Shown here: positions 1 to 5,003 of the stretch, piece by piece | How positions within the stretch are numbered: position 1 is the first letter of the stretch | Layout of the letters: each line of letters begins with the position of its first letter | DNA from: Paraprevotella sp. | Lineage (GTDB): Bacteria > Bacteroidota > Bacteroidia > Bacteroidales > Bacteroidaceae | Length of the DNA: 5,003 nucleotides | Reading direction: 5' to 3' | Assembly (NCBI GenBank): GCA_021205005.1 | Contig: JAJPYK010000258.1 | Location: forward strand, 1 to 5,003 | Translations under genes and position numbers: made by a program | Notes under the pieces: model-generated | Database searches by the model: none | Told to the model about the DNA's origin: nothing | Seen by the model: the letters and a program-made list of their open reading frames with translations, nothing else

Positions 1-19
1 ATTATTATAAGGTCCGATG

Positions 20-50
20 TTTGAAAATCGTAGACATTATCGTATTTTTG
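20..50 (+). promoter_or_regulatory. Bacteroidetes-type (sigma-ABfr) promoter for the sppA operon
   Basis: TTTG at 20-23 and TATTTTTG at 43-50 match the -33 (TTTG) and -7 (TAnnTTTG) boxes of the Bacteroidetes primary sigma factor exactly. They are separated by 19 bp, which is within the known spacing. The start of transcription should fall at about 55-60, giving an A/T-rich leader of roughly 20-25 nt before the ATG at 80. I saw no comparable match between the downstream genes, so this is probably the main promoter of the whole cluster. The match is seen directly; the start site and operon role are inferred. Confidence 0.8.
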
Positions 51-79
51 CATAAATATACACTAAAAAGACTTGTATA

Positions 80-1843
80 ATGAAAGATTTCATCAAGTAT
101 ACCTTAGCTACGCTCCTCGGCCTGTTCTTAGCCGGAATCATCTTTTCCGTTTTGGGTTTGATCGCCGTAATCAGCATGACCTCTGCGGAAAATTCCGCCC
201 CTACGCTAAAATCTCATTCCGTACTCCGACTAACTCTGAACGGAGAACTGCAAGAATACGTTCCGGATGATCCGCTTAGCGACTTGCTCGGGAACAATTA
301 TCCGGTGCTCAGCCTAAGGGAAATACAAACCGCCATTCGGGAGGCAAAAGAAACCCCTGACATTTCCGGCATTTATATCGAGGCCCAAACGTTGCTCGGC
401 GCTTCGCCGGCCATGATGCGGGATATTCGCGAGGCTCTTCTGGATTTTAAGAAAAGCGGGAATTTCATCTATGCCTACGGAGACAACTATACCCAGGGGT
501 GTTATTATATATGTAGCGTAGCCGACAAGATCATCCTCAATCCTCACGGACAAGTCAACTGGTGCGGTATGGCAGCCCAACCCATATTCTACAAGGACCT
601 GCTGGAAAAAATCGGCGTCAAGATGCAAGTATTCAAGGTAGGCAGCTATAAATCGGCAGTAGAACCCTATACGATGACGAAAATGAGCGATGCCAATCGC
701 GAACAAGTGACCTCCTATCTGAACGACATCTGGCAAACCATATTGACCGATGTGTCTCAATCCAGAAAAATCAGTCGCGCACAACTGAACATCTATGCCG
801 ACAGCATGCTGACATTCCGACCGGCACAAGAATTATTGTCCGACAAGATGGTCGACACCTTATCTTATATGGACGGAGTAAGTCGACTGTTGCGTGACAA
901 GACCGGCGTGGAGAAGGGCATGTTGCCCTTAGTCAACGAGAAAGAATTGGCCGCCATCGCCGCATCGAAACAGAAAGAAGGAGACCGCATCGTCGTATAC
1001 TATGCTTACGGCGAAATCGTGGACCGCAACGCCAGCTGGAGCAACAGCGTAATCGACGGAGAGACCGTATGCCGCGACTTGAAAGAACTGCGTGAAGACG
1101 AATCGGTCAAGGCCGTCGTACTCCGGGTAAACTCCGGCGGAGGAAGCGCGTATGCCTCCGAACAAATCTGGCATGAAATGTCGCTGCTGAGCAAGGCCAA
1201 GCCTGTGGTTGTGTCGATGGGCGGTATGGCGGCATCGGGCGGTTACTATATTTCTTGTGCGGCCAACTATATCGTGGCTGAACCGACGACGCTGACCGGC
1301 AGCATAGGCATATTCGGGATGACACCCGACGCCAGCCAGTTGCTCGGCGACAAATTAGGACTGCATTTCGATGTAGTGAAGACCAACGCTCATGCTGATT
1401 TCGGAACACCGTCACGCCCGTTCACTCCGACCGAAGCCGGAATGATGCAAGGTTATATCCAACGGGGTTATCGTCTGTTCACCCAACGTGTGGCCGATGG
1501 ACGCAAGATGGACATCGGCAAAGTGGAAACACTGGCCGAAGGACGCGTGTGGACCGGACGACAAGCCGTGAAAAACGGACTGGCGGATGCCAACGGAAAC
1601 TTGCAAACCGCTGTCCGGAAAGCCGCGTCATTAGCCAAGCTGAAAACCTATCACACGGAATTTGGCCCGACTCCGGCCCCCTGGTACGAAGGTTGGCTCA
1701 ACAAACGGAAAAACGACTATCTGAATACGACACTGAAAGAAACGCTGGGCATGTACTATACCCCGTTGATGAACTTGGAACAACTCCGACAGATGGGTGG
1801 CATACAAGCACGCATACCTTATGAACCGAACTTTATCAATTAA
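80..1843 (+). CDS. sppA: Signal peptide peptidase SppA, 67 kDa type (protease IV, family S49)
   Basis: This is a membrane-anchored serine protease that degrades signal peptides left in the inner membrane after secretion. At 587 aa it is the long SppA form with two tandem S49 domains. A single membrane anchor spans about residues 8-32, and the catalytic part should face the periplasm. The N-terminal domain carries the YTQGCYYICSVADKI block (137-151) and GSYKSAVEP (188-196), where Lys191 matches the general base Lys209 of E. coli SppA. The C-terminal domain carries GGMAASGGYY (381-390), where Ser386 matches nucleophile Ser409, followed by TGSIGIFG (406-413). The catalytic dyad is therefore intact across the two domains. 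The substrate-strand motif reads NSGGG (351-355), where NSPGG is more usual. The start at 80 puts the anchor at the N-terminus and lies just behind the promoter; the leader is A-rich without a clear Shine-Dalgarno. It is the first gene of the cluster. Confidence 0.96.
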   Translation: MKDFIKYTLATLLGLFLAGIIFSVLGLIAVISMTSAENSAPTLKSHSVLRLTLNGELQEYVPDDPLSDLLGNNYPVLSLREIQTAIREAKETPDISGIYIEAQTLLGASPAMMRDIREALLDFKKSGNFIYAYGDNYTQGCYYICSVADKIILNPHGQVNWCGMAAQPIFYKDLLEKIGVKMQVFKVGSYKSAVEPYTMTKMSDANREQVTSYLNDIWQTILTDVSQSRKISRAQLNIYADSMLTFRPAQELLSDKMVDTLSYMDGVSRLLRDKTGVEKGMLPLVNEKELAAIAASKQKEGDRIVVYYAYGEIVDRNASWSNSVIDGETVCRDLKELREDESVKAVVLRVNSGGGSAYASEQIWHEMSLLSKAKPVVVSMGGMAASGGYYISCAANYIVAEPTTLTGSIGIFGMTPDASQLLGDKLGLHFDVVKTNAHADFGTPSRPFTPTEAGMMQGYIQRGYRLFTQRVADGRKMDIGKVETLAEGRVWTGRQAVKNGLADANGNLQTAVRKAASLAKLKTYHTEFGPTPAPWYEGWLNKRKNDYLNTTLKETLGMYYTPLMNLEQLRQMGGIQARIPYEPNFIN

Positions 1844-1854
1844 CACCGTCGGTG
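1844..1854 (+). other. Small hairpin filling the sppA-lpxK gap
   Basis: CACC (1844-1847) and GGTG (1851-1854) can form a 4-bp stem with a GTC loop. It starts on the base after the sppA stop and ends one base before the lpxK ATG, so it takes up nearly the whole 12-nt gap. There is no Shine-Dalgarno here, so the hairpin may modulate re-initiation by ribosomes leaving sppA. The pairing is seen; the function is speculation, and a 4-bp stem can arise by chance. Confidence 0.3.
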
Positions 1855-1855
1855 C

Positions 1856-2956
1856 ATGGAGGGTGATCTGATTAAAATCAACGAATGGCTGTTGCCGCTG
1901 GCCTGGCTGTACGGTATAGGCGTCAAAACGCGCAATGCACTCTTCGAGGCGGGCATTCTGAAATCCAGAAGTTTCGACATCCCCGTCATCTCGGTGGGAA
2001 ACATTACCGTAGGAGGGACCGGTAAAACCCCTCACACGGAATATCTTATACGCCTGCTGCAAAAGAAATATAAAGTAGCCGTATTGAGCCGGGGATACAA
2101 ACGGAAATCCCATGGATTCATCCTGTCTCGGCCGGATACGCCCATGACGACCCTCGGCGACGAACCTTTTCAGATGAAAGAGAAGTTTCCGGATATTTAT
2201 GTGGCGGTGGACAAAAACCGTTGCCGAGGCATAGAACGGCTCTGCAATGCACAGATCGCCCCCGGCACAGAGGTCGTCTTGCTGGATGACGCCTTCCAGC
2301 AGCGTTCCGAGAAACCCGGCAGCAATATCCTTTTGGTGGACTACCATCGTATGATCTGCGACGACAAGCTCCTCCCGGCCGGACGACTCCGCGAGCCGAA
2401 AGAAGGCAGGAACAGAGCCAATATCGTCATCGTGACCAAATGTCCTGCCGACATCAAGCCCATGGGATTCAGGGTCATCAGCAAAGCCTTGAGGCTATAT
2501 CCTTATCAAAAGCTCTACTTCTCTACCCTGAAGTATAAAAATCTGATTCCTTTGTTCGGGGGAAAAGAACGGCCGCTCAAGGACCTGAAATTCCATGAGC
2601 ATATATTGTTGCTTACCGGCATAGCCTCACCGGAGCAAATGAGAATGGACCTCGAACGTTACGGGACGGAAATTACGCCGCTCTCTTTCGGAGACCATCA
2701 TTACTTTTCGAGTCGCGACCTGACGTGCCTCCATGAAACCTATGCCGCCATGCCGGCTCCCAAACTCATCGTCACGACAGAGAAGGATGCCACACGACTA
2801 AAAGACCTTGCAGGACTAAGCGAAGAAGTCAAAAAAGGGCTGTATGCACTGCCCATAGAAATAGAAATATTGCAAAATCAACAAGAAACGTTTAACGAAA
2901 ACATTATCGATTATGTACTCAAAAATTCAAGAAACAGCATCCTGGCTAAAAAGTAG
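1856..2956 (+). CDS. lpxK: Tetraacyldisaccharide 4'-kinase LpxK (lipid A biosynthesis)
   Basis: LpxK uses ATP to phosphorylate the 4' position of the tetraacyl-disaccharide-1-phosphate precursor, giving lipid IVA on the cytoplasmic face of the inner membrane. The protein is 366 aa, close to the family norm of about 310-360. An N-terminal hydrophobic helix (about 11-23) should dock it to the membrane. SVGNITVGGTGKTP (46-59) contains the P-loop with Lys57. GDEP (101-104) supplies Asp102, which matches catalytic Asp99 of the Aquifex enzyme. LLDDAFQQR (142-150) is the Walker B region, normally DDGFQHR. LPAGRLREP (173-181), FGDHHYF (278-284) and TTEKDATRL (307-315) are further signatures. The Gly-to-Ala and His-to-Gln changes in the Walker B block are the only oddities. 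The start gives the expected N-terminus (MEGDLIKINEWL). It follows sppA by 12 bp with no Shine-Dalgarno, and its last 44 bp overlap the next gene. Confidence 0.95.
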   Translation: MEGDLIKINEWLLPLAWLYGIGVKTRNALFEAGILKSRSFDIPVISVGNITVGGTGKTPHTEYLIRLLQKKYKVAVLSRGYKRKSHGFILSRPDTPMTTLGDEPFQMKEKFPDIYVAVDKNRCRGIERLCNAQIAPGTEVVLLDDAFQQRSEKPGSNILLVDYHRMICDDKLLPAGRLREPKEGRNRANIVIVTKCPADIKPMGFRVISKALRLYPYQKLYFSTLKYKNLIPLFGGKERPLKDLKFHEHILLLTGIASPEQMRMDLERYGTEITPLSFGDHHYFSSRDLTCLHETYAAMPAPKLIVTTEKDATRLKDLAGLSEEVKKGLYALPIEIEILQNQQETFNENIIDYVLKNSRNSILAKK

Positions 2957-3722
2957 GATGACAACCCACCCCACGACAGCCATCATATTGGGAACCGGAT
3001 TAGGCAATTTGGCAAAAGAAATAACCGAAGCCACTTTCATACCGTATAAAGATATTCCGAACTTCCCCGTATCTACCGTAGAAGGACACAGCGGCCAACT
3101 GATCTTCGGAAAGCTGGGCAACAAAGACATCATGGCCATGGAAGGTCGCTTCCATTACTATGAAGGTTACACCATGCAGGAAGTGACTTTCCCCATCCGC
3201 ATCATGTATGAATTGGGCATCAAGACTCTATTTGTCAGCAATGCGGCCGGCGGTGTCAACCCCGCCTTCAACATCGGCGACCTCATGATCATCACCGATC
3301 AAATCAATGCCCTTCCCGAAAATCCGCTGCGTGGCAAAAACTATCCCACCGGTCCGCGTTTCGTAGATATGCACGAAGCTTACAGCCGGGCATTGATCGA
3401 ACAAGCCAAAAATATAGCCAAGGAAAAAGGCATCAAAGTACAAGAAGGCGTTTATCTGGCCACTCAAGGACCGACCTACGAAACTCCGGCGGAATACAGT
3501 ATGTATCACACTTGGGGTGCTGATGCCGTAGGCATGTCCACCGTACCCGAAGTGATCGTAGCCCACCACTGCGGTATCAAATGCTTCGGCATCAGTGTCA
3601 TTACAGATCTCGGTATAAAAGGAAAAATCGTAGAGGTCAGCCATGAGGAAGTACAAAAAGCTGCCAACGCAGTCCAACCGCTCATGGCCGACATCATGCG
3701 GGAAATGATCAATCGCGCCTAA
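2913..3722 (+). CDS. Purine nucleoside phosphorylase (trimeric, PNP/MTAP family)
   Basis: This cytoplasmic salvage enzyme splits purine nucleosides with phosphate into free base and (deoxy)ribose-1-phosphate. At 269 aa it fits the homotrimeric class of human PNP and bacterial PunA. Phosphate-site motifs are GTGLG (27-31), EGHS (57-60) and GRFHYYEGY (78-86). NAAGGVNP (110-117), GPTYETPAE (186-194) and GADAVGMSTVPEVIVA (202-217) build the nucleoside site. Tyr189, Glu190 and Met208 match human Phe200, Glu201 and Met219. The residue at human Asn243 is Asp232 (in SVITDLG), a position that governs 6-oxo versus 6-amino purine preference, so inosine/guanosine specificity should not be assumed. I chose the start at 2913 because residues 4-13 (KIQETASWLK) match the family's first helix, although it overlaps lpxK by 44 bp. 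A second ATG at 2958 (Met16), one base after the lpxK stop, is the alternative. Bacteroidales orthologues are often labelled punA or deoD. Confidence 0.93.
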   Translation: MYSKIQETASWLKSRMTTHPTTAIILGTGLGNLAKEITEATFIPYKDIPNFPVSTVEGHSGQLIFGKLGNKDIMAMEGRFHYYEGYTMQEVTFPIRIMYELGIKTLFVSNAAGGVNPAFNIGDLMIITDQINALPENPLRGKNYPTGPRFVDMHEAYSRALIEQAKNIAKEKGIKVQEGVYLATQGPTYETPAEYSMYHTWGADAVGMSTVPEVIVAHHCGIKCFGISVITDLGIKGKIVEVSHEEVQKAANAVQPLMADIMREMINRA

Positions 3723-3735
3723 TCGATCTCCTCTC

Positions 3736-4821
3736 ATGCACGAAACAAACAGGACTGAGATTTCAACCTTAGGCGAATTTGGCCTGATCAGACATTTGAC
3801 AGATACTCTCCAGTCGGTAAATGCTTCAACCCGATATAGCGTGGGTGACGACTGTGCAGTGTTGGAATACCCTGCGGGAAAGCAAATCCTCGTCACGAAC
3901 GACTTGCTGATGGAGGGCATACATTTTGATCTGACTTATACGCCGATGAAACATCTCGGCTACAAATCGGCCATGGTCAACTTGTCGGACGTGTATGCCA
4001 TGAATGGCATGCCGAAGCAATTGGTGGTCTCTCTCGCTCTCAGCAAACGGTTCTGCGTGGAAGACATGGAGGACTTCTATGAAGGATTGAAATTGGCCTG
4101 TTCCGCCCACGGTGTGGACATTGTCGGTGGCGACACGACATCGTCATTGACCGGATTGGCCATCAGTATCACCTGCATCGGCGAGGCGGATAAGGACAAA
4201 GTCGTATATCGGCACGGAGCAAAAGAAACTGATTTAATCTGCGTCAGCGGTAATTTGGGAGCCGCCTATATGGGCCTTCAATTGTTGGAACGCGAGAAAG
4301 CCGTATTCAACCAGCAACTCAGGGAAAACAAAGGAGGTAATCCAAGATTCGAAGAAGAGTTATCTCATGCCCAACCGGACTTCAGCGGAAAAGAGTATCT
4401 GCTTGAGCGGCAACTGAAGCCTGAGGCCCGCCGCGACATCATTCAAAGCTTGGCCGCGGAGAACATTCTTCCGACATCCATGATCGACATCTCAGACGGA
4501 TTAAGCTCCGAGATCCTGCATATTTGCTCCCAAAGTAAAGTAGGCTGCCGGATATACGAAGAACATATCCCGTTGGATTACCAAACGGCTGTCATGGCGG
4601 AAGAACTGAACCTGAATGTCACGACTTGTGCCTTGAATGGCGGGGAAGACTACGAACTTCTATTCACCGTACCCATTACGGATCATGAGAAAGTCAGCCA
4701 AATGACGGACGTCAAGATCATCGGACACATTACGCAGTCGAGTGCGGGTTGTATGCTCATCTGTCGGGACGGGAACGAGTTCGAGTTGAAGGCTCAAGGC
4801 TGGAATCCCCTGAAGAAATAG
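3736..4821 (+). CDS. thiL: Thiamine-monophosphate kinase ThiL
   Basis: ThiL phosphorylates thiamine monophosphate with ATP to thiamine diphosphate, the active cofactor; it is a cytoplasmic enzyme of the PurM/SelD/HypE fold. The N-terminal ATP/Mg half contains SVGDDCAVL (35-43), VTNDLLMEGIHF (53-64), NLSDVYAMNG (82-91) and VDIVGGDTTS (127-136). The C-terminal half has VSGNLGAAYMGLQLL (170-184), SMIDISDGLSSEI (248-260) and LNGGEDYELLF (300-310), ending in a GWNPL tail. At 361 aa it exceeds E. coli ThiL (325 aa), mainly through a hydrophilic insert at about 191-217. The metal-site pair usually written Thr-Asp reads Asn55-Asp56 here. It lies 13 bp after the phosphorylase stop with no Shine-Dalgarno. 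No other thiamine gene is in view, so its placement reflects the cluster, not a thi operon. It is last before the terminator. Confidence 0.95.
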   Translation: MHETNRTEISTLGEFGLIRHLTDTLQSVNASTRYSVGDDCAVLEYPAGKQILVTNDLLMEGIHFDLTYTPMKHLGYKSAMVNLSDVYAMNGMPKQLVVSLALSKRFCVEDMEDFYEGLKLACSAHGVDIVGGDTTSSLTGLAISITCIGEADKDKVVYRHGAKETDLICVSGNLGAAYMGLQLLEREKAVFNQQLRENKGGNPRFEEELSHAQPDFSGKEYLLERQLKPEARRDIIQSLAAENILPTSMIDISDGLSSEILHICSQSKVGCRIYEEHIPLDYQTAVMAEELNLNVTTCALNGGEDYELLFTVPITDHEKVSQMTDVKIIGHITQSSAGCMLICRDGNEFELKAQGWNPLKK

Positions 4822-4830
4822 ACAAGACCA

Positions 4831-4852
4831 AGGAGTAGAACGTCCTATTCCT
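4831..4852 (+). other. First hairpin downstream of thiL
   Basis: AGGAGTAG (4831-4838) pairs with CTATTCCT (4845-4852) to give an 8-bp stem with one G-U wobble and a 6-nt loop. No T tract follows it, so it is unlikely to terminate alone. It sits 9 nt before the stronger hairpin at 4860-4902 and may help stabilise the 3' end of the operon mRNA. The pairing is seen; the role is inferred. Confidence 0.4.
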
Positions 4853-4859
4853 CATTCAT

Positions 4860-4903
4860 AAACGCATCTCGAAGCTCTCTTTTCATGCTTTGGGATGCGT
4901 TTT
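4860..4903 (+). terminator. Intrinsic terminator of the sppA-thiL operon
   Basis: Bases 4860-4875 (AACGCATCTCGAAGC plus one leading A) pair with 4887-4902 to form a stem of about 16 bp. It has two G-U wobbles (4869/4893 and 4871/4891) and an 11-nt loop, TCTCTTTTCAT. The descending arm ends in TTTT (4900-4903), a short tract. The hairpin begins 38 nt after the thiL stop, as expected for the end of the operon. On the minus strand no T run continues past the stem, so it looks one-directional. Confidence 0.8.
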
Positions 4904-5003
4904 CACACGAAAAATATCCCGTCCTTCTTCCTCCCTCATCGTCCTCCATACAACTTCTTTAGTGTCCTCCTCCGTCGTCCGTGCAAGGTATATGGTGTAG
5001 CTC
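4904..5003. other. Pyrimidine-rich intergenic tail, no supported gene
   Basis: Beyond the terminator, 51 of the 63 bases at 4918-4980 are pyrimidines. GTCCTCC occurs at 4941-4947 and 4964-4970, with related copies GTCCTTC (4921-4927) and GTCGTCC (4974-4980), so the tract looks like a degenerate short repeat. On the minus strand it is G/A-rich (GGAGGAC-like). One minus-strand frame is open from the window edge (5002) to a stop at 4883-4885 (39 codons), but I do not recognise the peptide and do not call it a gene. I see no Bacteroidetes -7 box on either strand here. Confidence 0.45.

Noticed and set aside
73..270. Plus-strand frame of 65 codons starting just before sppA
   Set aside because: It begins with TTG, overlaps the sppA membrane anchor in another frame, and its Arg-rich translation looks like an out-of-frame reading.
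1631..2347. Minus-strand open frame of 238 codons across the sppA-lpxK junction
   Set aside because: It lies antisense to two strongly supported genes, resembles no family I know, and has no promoter or leader. It is explained by codon bias on the opposite strand.
2954..2960. Possible frameshift or fusion of lpxK and the phosphorylase
   Set aside because: Both proteins are complete with normal ends, and the overlap fits tight operon packing, not a broken or fused gene.
3228..3920. Minus-strand open frame of 230 codons across the phosphorylase-thiL junction
   Set aside because: It is antisense to conserved catalytic motifs of both genes and has no recognisable domain, so it is a shadow frame.
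4885..4962. Short plus-strand frame of 25 codons from an ATG in the terminator loop
   Set aside because: It starts inside the terminator, is very short, and its Pro/Ser-rich end merely reflects the pyrimidine-rich tract.
1..5003. Defence, phage, CRISPR or mobile-element system
   Set aside because: No array, inverted repeats with transposase, integrase or toxin-antitoxin frame is present. Housekeeping genes fill 80-4821.

Overview
The window looks like chromosomal DNA of a Bacteroidales bacterium, most likely Bacteroides, Phocaeicola or a close relative. Three things suggest this. The only promoter-like sequence matches the Bacteroidetes sigma-ABfr consensus (TTTG, 19 bp, TAnnTTTG). None of the genes has a convincing Shine-Dalgarno sequence. 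All four proteins resemble Bacteroides orthologues, as does the gene order sppA - lpxK - purine nucleoside phosphorylase - thiL. Base composition is balanced and even across the genes, and there is no sign of a mobile element, phage, CRISPR array or RNA gene.

Layout: positions 1-79 hold a promoter and a short leader. Four same-strand genes follow, packed tightly enough to be one operon: sppA (80-1843), 12 bp, lpxK (1856-2956), a 44-bp overlap, the phosphorylase (2913-3722), 13 bp, and thiL (3736-4821). After thiL come two hairpins in tandem; the second (4860-4902) runs into a T tract and is a good terminator candidate. The last 100 bases are a pyrimidine-rich stretch with no gene I can support, though a minus-strand reading frame stays open from the window edge to 4883.

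The genes serve unrelated housekeeping tasks: membrane proteolysis of signal peptides (SppA), the lipid A 4'-kinase step (LpxK), purine salvage (nucleoside phosphorylase) and the last step of thiamine diphosphate synthesis (ThiL). They appear linked by shared transcription and coupled translation, not by one pathway.

I found no undescribed system. The points most worth a second look are at residue or junction level. The phosphorylase has Asp where the human enzyme has its base-selective Asn243. LpxK has Gln in place of the usual His in its DDGFQHR motif. The lpxK/phosphorylase overlap offers two possible starts. ThiL has a long insert and an Asn in its usual Thr-Asp pair. The structured, pyrimidine-rich tail is also unexplained.
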